From contig MU831901.1 in the NCBI GenBank assembly GCA_029204225.1, positions 33,525-97,524 on the forward strand: a stretch of DNA of 64,000 bases, written 5' to 3'. Source of the stretch: Diphasiastrum complanatum (lineage: Eukaryota > Streptophyta > Lycopodiopsida > Lycopodiales > Lycopodiaceae). Shown piece after piece: positions 36,389 through 49,500 of the stretch (its first letter is position 1; each line of letters starts with the position of its first letter). The position numbers were made by a program, and so were the translations under genes. The notes under the pieces are model-generated. The model searched no databases, was not told the DNA's origin, and was given only the letters and a program-made list of their open reading frames with translations.

Positions 36389-38205
36389 TCAATAATACCC
36401 ATAAGGGTCTGGTGGCCATTCTGGATAACCTTGTTCATCAACAAGTGGGTAGTTGAGACATTCCATCAGAGTATCCCAAGATAAAATTGGATTCTCATAG
36501 ATTGGCGCAATTGGTCCCAATGTCATGGACTCCATCAAATCATAATGTGGATATGACATGCTTGCTTGACTCTCTTGTCTATCCAGGTATTCGTGGTATG
36601 CCATAACCTGACAACTTTCCTCAGCAGTCAATGTCAAAGATTTAGGACAAGGCTTTGTCATTGTAGGCACTGGTGCTTGCTGTACTGGAGGCCTATTTGG
36701 ACTTGGATTCCCTGGATTTGGCCTTTGAATAATGGATATACCCCGAATTGGCGTTGATTTGGGGACCTGTTGAATTGTTGAACAATTAGACTTTGGTTGA
36801 ATCTTGCTCGTTGAGGGGCAATCATCAACTTTAGTCTTCCCTTGGTCATTGCATTTCCCCGTTGAAGGCTGCGTGACTGCACTTTTCCTTGGATCTTGTG
36901 CTGAATTGTCTTCAAGTTGCTTTGTTGACGCTAGTCCCCTTTGTAATTCATCACTAAGAATTCTTTGTAGTGATTTTGCCAAGAGACTTGGTAAAATCTG
37001 TTGGACTTCGTCGGATGCCAATTTCTTGACTTCCTCAATTACCATTGGCATGATAGATTCTACCATCTCTGTCTTATGTGATGGTTTTACTTGTTTGCCC
37101 AAGGGTATCTTTACGTACTTTGGGACTTTTGCCAGATTGTCTTCATCACTCGCTTCATAGCCCGGCAGCACTAGGATTTTTCTTTTATAGTGTGTTCGAG
37201 GTGGAAGGGTCACCACAAGTGCATGGTGGTCTACATAAGCCAAATGCCTCCTCGCTATTTGTGGATATCTCAGGCAATCTCGGCATGGATGATTAACTCC
37301 GCATTGTGAACATGAGGGATCAAATGTTGATGGATCCCCTCGATGTGGACATTCAGCACGGCGGTGTTTCCCTCCGCATCCAAAGCATCTTACCGAGTGC
37401 AATACACCATCGCCTCTAAGCTGATAGGCATACACTGGTAATAGATTCCCCTTAAGATTTTCCACAAAGTATACTGGTAGACTGTTATGGTCCTCCATTA
37501 AATTCGGTGACATGCAAGAGGATATAACCAAAACTTCTACCTTGCCACTGTTTGTTGAAGAAACTCGTGATTTAGATGGATCAATCTGACATTCATCCTT
37601 CTGGTGAGCTCCTTGTTGGCTTGATTATGCTTCTAACCATTGAACCGCTAGATCTTGTGGTCGACAAGCATGTTGCTCTGTATTTTGTCCTTTTAACAAG
37701 CGCGGATTCTTGATTGGACACCTGGTACTTGGATGATCTCCAAAGTAGAAGGTACATTCGTCCTTTTCAAGAAACTTGATAGAGTGAGCATAAGCTTGTT
37801 GACAGCTTGAACTGCAAGGTTCTTGGTCTTCCGCTGCACTTGATCTGCTTGACCTTGCTGCACTTTGTTGCCTTGCATGGGTTTCATTCTTGTTGGATCA
37901 TTGCTCGTTGTTGACCTTTGTTCCTCTGATTTCCCATCTGGATAGGGAAAATCCTTCTTCCCGAGTGAGATTTCCATCAAGGCAGCATCCTTACAAAGTT
38001 GTGCAAGCGACGCATAGGATGCTAACTCTTCCATACCAGATCTGATCCTTTTGGACAGTCCGGCATAGTATTTTGCCATGATGATCTGTTGGAAAATCGG
38101 GGGATCACAATCCTTCACTAGATGATAGATCCGATAGGTGTAGTCTCGGATTGTTTCAGCAGGGAACGTTTTTAATTTCGATAATCCTACAAGGGCAGTC
38201 TCCAT
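36389..38205 (-). pseudogene. gag of the gag-only element
   Basis: Minus strand. The piece 38205-37693 (METALVGLSKLKTFPAETIR, YRIYHLVKDCDPPIFQQIIM, then GLSKRIRSGMEELASYASLA) is the C-terminal part of a Retrotrans_gag capsid. A frameshift near 37780 leads to a CTFYFGDHPSTRCP box, a degenerate knuckle. The piece 37531-36389 carries CFGCGGKHRRAECPH and CSQCGVNHPCRDC, a long Ser/Pro/Lys linker and an acidic aromatic end. The same C-terminus recurs at 44205-44488 and the same zinc region at 26707. The N-terminal half of the capsid is missing. Confidence 0.8.
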
Positions 38206-38829
38206 AGTTCAACACTAGAATGTCGCAAAGTAGCTGGTTGGTGAATTGCTTCAATGTTTGCTCAATGACTCTGGTGCTCCAACCTTTTTTTTTTTTAAGT
38301 GGAGGAAGAAAAAGAAGAGGAGAAAAGAATCAAGAAAAGAGAGATCCGTATGGATGTGAACAAAAACAGAAATGGATTTAACAGATAACCGCAATGAAAG
38401 TTACACTATCAAGAGAATATGGAGATGGACAGAAGAGTGTGGACAGAAGAGTGATGAATGGTTGGTATGGATGGTGGTGGAAACTGATTTTTCTTGGTAC
38501 TGATCAACTCGATCTGAGGTTCATTCACTTGGTTCAGTCCAGGGATCTTGGATCTTGATGGATATTGTGACTGCAACCTAGATTTGACAAGATCTGATCA
38601 GTTTCAGTTGGCTAATAGTGTGATTTTAGCCTCTTTTCTTGGTTCTGTGGTTTTTTTTTTTTTGTTGAGATTTCTTCAGATCTGAGTGAATATAACCTTC
38701 AACCTTCCTACAGTAGTTGTATATGGACCATTTCTAGACAATGTGAGTCTGCAAGAGTTCTTGATGGGCAGATTTGTCAGGATCTTGAAAAAACTCAGTT
38801 TTTTGGCATTTTTTCTCAGATATTTCTAA

Positions 38830-40310
38830 ATATAACCATTGGATCTTCACAAAAATCTCACAGTAGCCAGATCTTGGTTAGATCTATTTCAAAAACTCTT
38901 TGAAAAGGCTACTTCCCAGCAGATTTTAAAAAATCATAGAAAAAGTGCATTTTTTGGGGGTCTTTTTGCAAAATTTTTAGATTTTCTCGAAAAAAACCCT
39001 TGCAGACTGATATGCACTTGTATCTTAGTCAGATTCAGTTGCTCAACAAGCTTCGAGAGCTACTTCCTAAGGAAACTCAAAAAATCTTGAAAAAAGTGCA
39101 TTATTTTGTGGTTTTTTTGCAAACTTCCTATATCTTCTGAGAACAAACCCTTGCAGACTAGTATGCACTTGTATCTTAGTCAGATTCACCTGCTCACCAA
39201 GCTGCAAGGGTTACTTCGCAAGGAAACTAAAAACATCTTGAAAAAAGTGCATTTTTTTGTGGTTTTTTTGCAAAATCCTAAGATTTTTTGGGAACAAACC
39301 CTTGCAAACTGGTATGCACTTGTATCTTGGTCAGATTCACTTGCTCACCAAGTTGCAAGAGCTACTTCCCAAGGAAACTTAGAAAATCTTGAAAATAGTG
39401 CATTTCTTTGTGGTTGTTTTGCAAAATTTTAAGATATTCTAGGAAAAAACCCTTGCAGACTGGTATGCACTTGTATCTCAGTTAGATTCACCTACTCACC
39501 AAGCTGCAAGATTTACTTCCCAAGGAAACTCAAAAAAATCTTGAAAAAAGTGTATTTTTTTGTGGTGTTTTTGCAAAATTTTAAGATTTTCTAAGAAAAA
39601 ACCCTCGCAGACTGGTATGCTCTTGTTTCTTATTCAGATTCACCTGCTGACCAAGCTGCAAGAGTTACTTCCCAAGGAAACTCAAAAATCTTGTAAAAAG
39701 TGCATTTTTTTGGGGTTTTTTTGCAAAATTTTAAGGTTTTCTGGGAACAAACCCTTGCAAACTTGTATGCACTTGTATCTCAGTTAGATTCAGATGCTCA
39801 CCAAGCTGCAAGAGCTACTTCCCTAGAAAACTCAAACAATCTTGAGAAAACTACATTTTTTGTGTGGTTTTTTGGCCAAATTTTGAGATTTTATGGGAAC
39901 TAATCTTCGCAGGCTGGTATGTGCTTGTATTTGAGTCAGATCCACTTGATTACCAAGCTACGAGAGTTACTTCCCAGAGAAACTCAAAAATTTGTTGTCT
40001 GAGAAGGTTCTAGGCCACTTTTTGCTCTTGGGAACCTTCACAGGGGCACTTTTTTTGGAATCTAACTCTTGCAGACTTCTCTGTGTCCTTGTCTCAGTGA
40101 GATGGAACTTCAGAGAGCTCTGCGAAGGTTACTTCCCAAGGAAACTCAAAAATTTGTTGTTTGAAAAGGTTCTAGGCCATTTTTTGCTCTTGGGAACCTT
40201 CACAAGGGCACTTTTTTTTGGGATCTAACTCTCGTAGACTTCTCTATGTCCTTGTCTCAGTGAGATGGAACTTCAGAGAGCTCTGCGAAGGTTAGTTTTG
40301 AGTTTTGAAT
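38830..40310 (-). repeat. About 150-bp tandem repeat array in the element leader
   Basis: Units share AA.TCTTGAAAAAAGTGCATTTTTT, then GCAAA.TTTTAAGATTTTC, then CCCTTGCAGACTGGTATGCA and CAAGCTGCAAGAGCTACTTC. The first word is near 38925, 39076, 39226, 39375, 39530, 39681 and 39829 (spacing 148-155 bp). Two further units with a different middle (GTTCTAGGCCA.TTTTTGCTC) occupy about 39985-40290, spaced about 145 bp. The array lies between the PBS and gag. Confidence 0.9.
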
Positions 40311-40798
40311 TTCTTTTTTATTTTTACAAGAAATTTTTGAATTTTTATGGGATTTTCTTTGTTTTTTCAAAATCTATTGGGAAGTATCCTTCACAGGCTT
40401 CTATGTAGGTCTAGGACAGTACCCTGGAGCTGCTGCTAGTCATGCGAAGGTTAGTTCTTGCTAGTTTTTGAGAAATCAAAATCTGATGGGATTTTGGCTC
40501 TCTTTTTCTCTCCAAAAACAAATTTTGAGCTCTTTTTTTTTCTAATTTTTATGGATTTTATGGATTAATGAAAGGATTGGGTGCTTGGATCTGATCCTCC
40601 CACCCCACAATATCTCCCTACAGTGCAAACAAACAAAAAAATCACGAAAAAATGGCAAAAACTAACACTACTCACACTATTCTACTCTTAAAATTTGATT
40701 TTTTTGATGAAAAAGAATGATGAGAGACAAGAAAGAGAGAGATAGAGGAAAAGAGAGAGAGAGTGAGAAAGCTATGTGGCGAAACGAGTGTGTGGCAC

Positions 40799-40816
40799 TC
40801 CCCAACAACGGCGCCA
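40799..40816 (-). other. Primer-binding site of tRNA-Asp type
   Basis: The minus strand reads TGGCGCCGTTGTTGGGGA one base after the 5' LTR end. Plant gypsy elements of the Athila/Tat group use TGGCGCCGTTGCCGGGGA, complementary to the 3' end of tRNA-Asp. Two mismatches are seen here. This, together with the gag type, places the element near Ty3/gypsy. Confidence 0.8.
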
Positions 40817-40817
40817 C

Positions 40818-41616
<799 letters not shown>

Positions 41617-41621
41617 GCAAG

Positions 41622-41731
41622 AGACCATAAAGCTTCTGATCGAAAATTCATATCCAGTTGCAGTGGCCGAGTGTTCTCCACCCAAGGTACTTCCAACTGG
41701 ACAAATGGATTTAGAGATCATAGATAGTTGA
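41622..41731 (+). pseudogene. Displaced end of the C48 peptidase last exon
   Basis: Continues the exon split at 35406: after the duplicated target bases the frame reads ETIKLLIENSYPVAVAECSP then KVLPTGQMDLEIIDS and TGA (about 41729-41731). The piece 42195-42330 is a related sequence without the insertion and confirms the join. Confidence 0.7.
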
Positions 41732-41946
41732 TACTGATTAAATATTCATCTCACTTGATGTGGATGAGACACATGTACAGAAATTTTAATAGAAATATAT
41801 TTATAGTTTTTCTATGATTGTTCTTACTTGTTTTTTTTTCTGTTATTAATTCAGGTTATGATTCATTCATCTTCAAATTCTACGGTTTTTTGACATGTTT
41901 GTTTTTCATAGCCTTGGTCTGCCTTGCCTTTACCATGGTTTTTTTT

Positions 41947-42071
41947 AGATAAGTTCAAAATGATGATCTGATCGAAGCTTTGCCACAACCAATCCAAACA
42001 TGCGACATTAGTTCGCTTAGATTTATTGCAACAAAGCTTTGATCAGATCATCATCTAAACATATCCAAATA
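41947..42071. mobile_element. Small foldback element (MITE-like)
   Basis: Imperfect inverted repeats of about 40 bp: GATGATCTGATCGAAGCTTTG on the left (about 41961-41981) and CAAAGCTTTGATCAGATCAT on the right (about 42034-42053). The outer arms, TTTAGATAAGTTC and its TATCCAAA-type counterpart, are weaker. The loop is about 50 bp. No target duplication was established. Confidence 0.6.
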
Positions 42072-42194
42072 TGCAAAGACACGGATAATACACCAAGGCA
42101 ATGAAGACAAAAAATACAACCGATATATACGAGACTTCAACAAGGGCAAGCATTGATTCGATATCTGATTGTAGTGGTCACTAGAGTTCAAGTG

Positions 42195-42330
42195 ATTGAA
42201 GATCTCCCCAATGGAGATAATGCATTTCCTGCAGGAGACAATGAATCTTGTTATCGAAAACTCATATTATCCAACTGCAATTACATTTTATTTTGCACCA
42301 TGGAAATGGAGATCATAGAAATGAAAGAGC
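42195..42330 (+). pseudogene. Second copy of the C48 peptidase last exon
   Basis: Reads KISPMEIMHFLQETMNLVIE then NSYYPTAITF, aligning with the split exon at 35372-35406/41622-41700. The catalytic domain is not present next to it. It is the uninterrupted paralogous version of the insertion site. Confidence 0.65.
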
Positions 42331-42379
42331 CTCATAGAAAAAGTGGTTCATATATTTTCAAAAATGATGTATACAAAAA

Positions 42380-43740
42380 ATTGTATTACATAATACAAAA
42401 TTCCATAGTTCATAATATATGGATCTTCAATGTCGATGGATGTTCCAATATCTTTGCATTTTATATGCTCTTCCTGGCTTACTCTTACCTGCACAAGAGA
42501 AATTGTTTTAGTTAATATATTTTATGAAACTGATTCACTTAGAAATACAAAAAAATGAATATTTTTATATGGCATAACGTACCTTTACACCATTCAATCG
42601 AAATTGATAGTATTGAGGTAGATCGAATTGCAACATGTCTAGTTCTGATCGAATGTGATTGAGACACCAATCTTCCTCGACCTCAACCATTGCAAGAATG
42701 TTGTCATTTCTTTTGATTGTTATCTGAAGTTGCTCTTGAGGGTTTATACCAAAATCTTGATCAAGTGGCTTCCAAACATTTTTGGATTTAATCCATCTTC
42801 TATAATACAGCAGCAAAGTGAGCATTTGTTTTTCGATGTGATATCTAAATGTCATGGATGAGTAACATACTCTGCACTCAACTTGCTGATTTTGTTTTGT
42901 ATCCCAACCATCATCTAACAACTCGGCGATTATTTCAACACTCAAGTCCTTACAAATAAACATGTTTTTATTCTCCGAACATTGCATTTGGAGAAAAAAT
43001 CAACAAAAATAGTAAAAGGTCGATACCAACTTAATCTATTATTCTTTGATCTGGTGCTACATTTTAATATATTCTAAATATCAATATATAGCCTAGATCA
43101 AAAACTTTCTGAAATTGCTGCATCAGGAGAAATCCATTCCTCACTCAAAAAATTTGGTAGAGGATATGGCTCTAATCTACCAACTAAACCATTTTTATCA
43201 GGAAAATAGATGTGATCATAAAAGTGATTTTAGAGAACGACCTTTATATTGTAAGATGCCAATATCCAAATGTATGACATCAATTATTCTTGCAATCAAT
43301 TGAACTGTTTGCCATTCAATGAAATTTGATGGATACAAATATGCAAAACCAACAAAAATATCACAAGAAAAATATAATTTAAAGAAAATGCTACCCTTAA
43401 AGAAATTAAATCTGAAAACTTACAATTGCATTTTCTTCTATCATTGGATTCAAATCATGAATGTTGAGCTCATTTTAAAGATAAGCATGCTGAACTAAAA
43501 CTTTTGTGATAGATTGACCGATAGGTGATACTTTGAAATCCATTATCCTGCCTTTTCAAGAGCTTCTATATATGTTATTTGATCTTTTTCTTTTTCGAAA
43601 TGAGCCTTTTGCAGAGGGATGCATAAAGATCCATTGATATTTTCAATATATTCTTGGTATCCATTGATCTTCTGCATTTTTTTCATTGCAAATATTAATT
43701 GCATCAATTGATCATCTTGGTCTCCCATTATGTGTAGCCA
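42380..43740 (-). pseudogene. Spliced gene of unknown family, copy 2
   Basis: Minus strand, same family as 22972-24124. The first exon (about 43740-43424) has MHPSAKGSFRKRKRSNNIYR-type sequence and GRIMDFKVSPIG, then an NELNIHDLNPMIEENAI end at the conserved GTAAGT donor. The next exon reads AYLYPSNFIEWQTVQLIARI, IDVIHLDIGILQYKGRS, a frameshift, and FYDHIYFPDKNGL. Its splice acceptor is GCAT where copy 1 has GCAG. From 42987 it continues FICKDLSVEIIAELLDDGWD, MTFRYHIEKQMLTLLLYYRR, LDQDFGINPQEQLQITIKRN and EVEEDWCLNHIRSELDMLQF. A further intron (42489-42582; donor GTACGT, acceptor TGCAG) leads to VRVSQEEHIKCKDIGTSIDI. The C-terminal module (LPQYYQFRLNGVKV...QEE) has a ubiquitin-like flavour, but that is only an impression. 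Confidence 0.6.
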
Positions 43741-44204
43741 TTAGTTGTAAATATGAGCACGCAAGCTGAGAACGGAGAGAATGTAGAGATTGCAAGGTAA
43801 ACCTAAGAATGACAATCCAAAATAAGAGATAGAATGAAGAAAATGAGAGGTATACCTATGAATGACAAGAAGTTCCTAAATTACAAGGATTAGTTAACTA
43901 TAGTTTATGACTATTGAAGTCAAATCAACCTCAAGTGTACAATGATGGGCAACATAAGGGTATTCGGGCAGTAATTGTGGTCCAATCACAATTGTTTGTA
44001 CTGCCCGGCAGGATATTTGAAAATCACAAAAATTTGGCCGGGAAAGTTAAATACAATTTCTGTCCGCCAACCACTGTTACAATTCATCACAGATGGACAC
44101 CATTCATTAGGACACATAAGCATTGAAAGCGTGCGAAGTCAAAAATAGCATCTTGACAAAGGGCCCATTTTGAGTTCTGATATCCCCTAATAAAGCACCA
44201 AGAC
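43741..44204. other. No recognisable feature
   Basis: Spacer between the unknown spliced gene and a gag fragment. A short frame at 43914-44126 has no motifs. Confidence 0.3.
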
Positions 44205-44640
44205 TTCAAATATCAAAACCTTGTACTCAAGCGGTACTCTTGACTACTGAAGAAAGTCTTCAAGTTCAGGCATATCATGAACATGTGGATCAATTAAGCA
44301 GTCAATCAACCCTATCCTATCTGTCATACCAATTGAGCGAACCTTCGACAATACCACCGATAACATTTGCACCATTCTATGAAGATCCATGCCAACAAGT
44401 GTTATCTTGGGACCCGGTTTTCAATGATGATAGTTATCCATTTGTCGAGGAACAAGGCTATCAAGAATGGCCACCAGACTTTTATTGAGAATTGGGCAAG
44501 TTTGGGTTCTTGCGACACCATACATCAATAAAGCATCAGATTTTATGTAAGCGAACATTTGTCTACGCTTTTCCTATGGCAACACAAAAATATATATCTA
44601 TGCTCTCTACAATTGTGATAATGCCATGGACTCATCAACA
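44205..44640 (+). pseudogene. C-terminal gag fragment of the gag-only element family
   Basis: Reads TTEESLQVQAYHEHVDQLSS then STIPPITFAPFYEDP and FVEEQGYQEWPPDFY, matching the gag end at 36389-36650 (AEESCQVMAYHEYLD...DEQGYPEWPPDPY). Similarity continues into the untranslated part (44492-44640, for example AAGCATCAGATTTTATGTAA). It is a truncated second copy in the opposite orientation to 35407-41616. Confidence 0.8.
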
Positions 44641-44999
44641 ACAAATGCTACCATCCCAAAGATCCGTCACAAGCAGTGCCATGGGACTGGCACCTATTTG
44701 GTCATGGGAGAATGTTGTCCAATTTTGGGAATGACATGGAATATTCTAAAAGTCGGCAAAAGGCTCCTACAGTAAACCCAAATCCTACATGAATGTGGTA
44801 CAGAGTCGGAGGTATTAGGATCAGACAACTAGTTGGCATTCTGTGCATATAAGTCCAACATTGGGCCTTTAGGCCAGAAAGTGCCATGTGCACTAATATT
44901 TTAAAAAAAAAATTAACTTAGCTTTTGCAAGTTCCTAAGTTTGGATGATTGTAACTTTGTGTGTGATTGAGCTCTTGCCTAGATTCAAAGTGTGTTAAA
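44641..44999. other. No recognisable feature
   Basis: Spacer between the gag fragment and the copia cluster. No motif or repeat seen. Confidence 0.3.
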
Positions 45000-46563
45000 T
45001 AGCTCTTTTAAATCCGAACTAATCCATCTATCTTTGATAGATGTGAAATCTCACATGCATGTAGGTCGTGGCAGATCATTGCAAGAATATGTTCATTTTT
45101 TACATATTTGAGGTGTTTATTGATCATGATTCTTTGAGATACTTTTGTAAGCATCACCCGTGTAGATCTAGATGTAGATCTAATATAAAGTAGTCTATGT
45201 GACTTTGACAAAGCACAAGACTCACAAACATGATTGATGCTAGTTAAGGAACTTGGAAGGCCAATCACAACTTGCTTCCTAGCCATCACCTCCAATGCTT
45301 TAAAGTTGAGATGCCCATCCTCTTATGCCAAACCACTTGCATGGATATTTTCTCACTTGCCACACATCTAACTTGGTCAGCAATAACACAAGCATCTAGT
45401 TTGAATAACTTCCCTTGCCTTTTACCTTTTGCAATCAAGACATCATTCTTTTTTATCATACTAGCATCTCCATCAAACCGTCCACTTTTAGACCTTTGCT
45501 TAGCAATTGACTCACACTAAGTAGGTTCTTAGTAACAAATGGAATGAACAAAACATCCTTCAAATGAACATTCCTATTTGTAGAGAGAGAAATGAGAATT
45601 GTGCCAATCCCTTTGATTGCACACTCACCATAATTGGTTGTGTTTATCACCCTCTTGTCATCTTCATATGCCAATAAAGAAGTGAAATACTCCTTGTGAA
45701 AAGTCATGTGTGATCTTGCTCCGCTATCAATCCACCATGGATCAATATCTCCAACAATAGAACTTAAACATGAAGACATGACAAAAGCATCATCATTTGT
45801 GTTTTGAGCATCAACACCATCCTCATCAAGAGTTAGATTACCTTTGCTTGTCTCCTTGATCTCTCTTCTTTTTGTAGCAATCACTTAAAAAATTCCCCTT
45901 GATGCCACAATAGAAACACTTCAATTTAGACCTATCTTTCTTCTTATCAAAAGAAGAAGACTCGCCATGATCATTTCCTTTAGACCAGTTCCCCTTACCT
46001 TTGCCCTTGAACTTGCCTTTAATGAACATGGCCTCCTCATCTTGAGTTGTCGATGTAGATCCACCTCTTGCTTGAAGCCTACATTCTTCATTGATCAAGA
46101 TCTCTTGAAGATCCACTAAACTTGGAAAAGTATTCTGAATAGTAAGGCTTTGTACAATGTTAGCATGATCATCCAACAAACCATTAAGAATAACTTGAAC
46201 AAGCTCTCCTTCTTTAATGCTCTCATCAATGAAGCTAACTCATCACCTAAAGTTTTTTGAATAGTAAGACTTTTTACAATGTTAGCATGAGCATCCAACA
46301 AACTATTAAGAATAACTTGAACAAGCTCTCCTTCCTTGATGCTCTCATCAATGCAAGCTAACTCATCACTTAAAGCCTTCACTCTCGAACAAAAGTATTA
46401 GGACACTCTTCTTTGTTTTGTATGCTTTGAAAGATTTGTCTTCTTAGAGTCAACACTCTAAAAGTAGACTTGGATTCATAAAGCTTCGTCAAATCTTTCC
46501 AAGCCTCTCGAGATGAACTGCTCTTACAATCTCCTTGAGTAACTCATTGGTAGCATTCATCTT
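45000..46563 (-). pseudogene. copia gag-protease-preintegrase, outer element split by an insertion
   Basis: Minus strand. Starts at the insertion junction 46563 with KMNATNELLKEIV, then several frameshifts, then the capsid (DELACIDESIKEGELVQVILN...HANIVQSLTIQNTFPSLVDL). The knuckle is CFYCGIKGNFLSDC, with the His replaced by Asn. The protease site is WWIDSGARSHMTFHKEY (about 45745). Then come GECAIKGIGTI and VTKNLLSVSQLL. The pre-integrase part at 45295-45008 has CESCALSKSHR. A gag segment of about 120 bp is tandemly duplicated (46189-46311 versus 46312-46382). The gag N-terminus is found beyond the nested element at 49902-50093. Confidence 0.85.
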
Positions 46564-49500
46564 TGTTGGGGGTATTCCCAACATATTGTAAATAAATAAT
46601 ATCGGCTAATCAAATATGTTGCAAGGACGTGGCATATTGCACGTATAAGCCCATGGCCCAATGAGCAGACAAGTTGAGTTGTAAATAGAATAGTAGGCAT
46701 GGGCCTTTTTGTAATTAAAATAAAACTAAAGGCCACAAAGTCAAGTTTAGAACTTAGTGTTCAACTTTTTTGAGTTGGGTCCAATACTTGGCTAAGATCT
46801 TTGTACAACAAGCTACAAAAGCTAGAAATGGCAAAGCATCCTAATGCTACCTTTGATACACATGAACTTGACAAAGCATTCAAGAGACAAAAGAAACTAA
46901 TAAAAGGTACTGATGGCAGCCAAAAACAACAGCATACCAGCCCTACAACAACAGCTTACCACTTTTGGAAACCTCTTAAGATCATACACAAAAGCTTGAA
47001 GACAATACACAAAGCAATGCTCTCAATGGAGGAAGAAACTGTGACAATGATCTATTGATCTCTCTCAACAATACAATAAGTTTCTCCAACCTATTCTCCA
47101 CAAATTTCATCCTAATGTAGGTGAGAGAGATGACTCTCTCTCCTCTCTCTAGAACTTAGGACCCAATTTTAGGGCACCAATAGCCTTAAATAGCCAATTT
47201 TGGCCTATATGTCCAAATAACATGATTTTGGTGTCATTTTGAAGGTCCTGAAGTTTGAGACTTTTTCAATATGAAATATATACTAAAATAAAAGTATCTA
47301 GGACTCTTTCACACGTGTGAAATGTTAGATCCAAAACTATGTACAAAAATTGCCAATTTAGGCCTCAAACTAGCTAGGAAATGTTGACAATTTTCACACT
47401 CCCTCTTCAACATAACTTGCTAGTTTTACAACACTACTTTGCTCCAACTTAAGAATGATCTCCATCATGATAATAGATCTCTTCTCAAGTGTTCTAATAT
47501 GTACAATATGAAGTACAACATAATTGATATAGATAATAGTGTCCATATAGGATGCTTCACAATTTCTTACATCAATTTTACATAGAATGGTGAACAAGGT
47601 ACATGTAAAAGAACATAGAATCATAATGAAAGTATTCCTCCATATGACTTTCTTGGACTCATCACATAAAGATGAAAAAGAAACTTTTTCTTCAAACATG
47701 CTCAAAGCACCATCTTTTTCCAAATGAGTAAATGAGTCATTAGCAACAACCATTTCCAAAGAAAAGTTTTCATCACCTCCATTGATGAAGTTAGATCTCT
47801 TCTTACCTTTTCCATTTTTGCACTTGCCATGTAGCTCCATTGAAGAGCCACCAAGACTTGGAAATCTATGAGTAGAAGAGTTCAGACATGATACTAATTT
47901 AGCACCACATGACTCCATTTGACTAGTAGGTAGCACTAGTCCATCTTCAAGATCCAATGGATCCAAAACATTGATCATACATTCACCAAAAGCTGCCAAG
48001 TTAGCACAACAATAACTATCTTCAAGAAGCTCATTAGATCTCAACCTAGATCTAGCATAAGGAAGCTCTTTAGACTTTGCATAAGATCTACCAATCTTAT
48101 TGATGCCAGGAATTGACTTTTGAAAGTTGAGAGAACCACCAACATCCCTTTCATTCCTCTTGTTATACATAACAAATGCATCAAGCTTGTAAAGTCTACC
48201 TTGTCTATTGCCCCTAGTAATCAAGACATCTCCTTTAGTAATGAAGCAAACATCCCCAACAAACTTTGTCTTGTACCCTTTTCTTAACATTTGACCAACA
48301 CTTAGCAAATTCCTTGAAAGTGAAGGAATGTAACGAACACCATCAAGCCTTGCATTCCTATTAGTAGAAAGGCAAATAGGAATTGAGCCAATACCTTTGA
48401 TCATACACTCACCACCATTTGGCATGTGAACCACTTTCTTGGTTCCAACATAAGAGATCAAAGAAGTAAAGAACTCCTTGTGACTAGTCATGTGTGAACT
48501 AGATCCACTATCTATCCACCATGAATCCTTGTCACTTCTACTTGACATTAGACTTAAAGAACACATTATGAGAGAATCACAAGAATCTAGATCCTCATTA
48601 GAAGTACAAAAGTTGTTTTGCTTGCCACCTTCATTACTTTGCTTCTTATGACATTCATTTGCAAAATGACTTTTTACCCCACAATAAAAGCACTTGAACT
48701 TTGACTTATCTTTCTTTCTAAAAGAAGTAGAAGAGGAGGAACAATGATCATCATGATCTGAGTTACCACTTTTGGATTTTCCTTTGCCTTTACCTTTGCC
48801 TTTGACTTTGCCTTTTGTAAAGAAAGCCTCTTCACCCCCACCTTGCAAGGATGCACCATCAAGCTTTGATTGCAACCTATGTTCTTCTACCAGTAAGATT
48901 TCTTGCAAGTCAACCACACTTGGCAAGACCCTTTGAATGGCAAAAATTTGCACAAGGTTAGCATGTTCATCTAGCAAACCATTCAACATAACCTGGACTA
49001 TTTCACCATCTTTTATGCTTTTATTAATGCATGCTAGATCATCACTTAAGGACTTAACCCTCAAGACAAATGCATGAGCACTTTCTCCATCTCTTTGTCT
49101 ACTAGAAAATATTTGCCTCCTTAGGGTCAATACCCTAGATGTGGACTTTTATTCAAAGAGCTTCTTCAAGGCATTCCATGCCTCACTTGCACTTTGACTT
49201 TTACCAACTTCCTTGAGAAGTTCATTGGTAGCATTCATTTTAATGATATGAAGAGCCCTTTTAGCCTTCTTATCAAACCTTTGTTGCTCTTGAACTGTGG
49301 GTGGTCTCTCTTCAGTTCCTGCAACTATGTCCATGAGTTCATTCAACTCAAGTAAGGATTCCATTCTCACTTTCCAGGTAGAGTAGTTTGATGAACTCAA
49401 CCTATCAATAGTTTCTAACATGATCCCACCATTGGAAGCCATGCATATAATGATTCTTCAACTTTTAGGCTCTGTCCTAATGCACCTAGCAATCACTTTT

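Noticed and set aside
38925-39829. CRISPR-like array (regular spacing of about 150 bp)
   Set aside because: The whole unit, not only a short repeat, is conserved between copies, and the genome is eukaryotic with the array inside an LTR element.
38839-40228. Overlapping ORFs with repeated FLQN.K.FWEQTLA-type sequence
   Set aside because: They are plus-strand shadows of the 150-bp leader repeats; the element's genes read on the minus strand.
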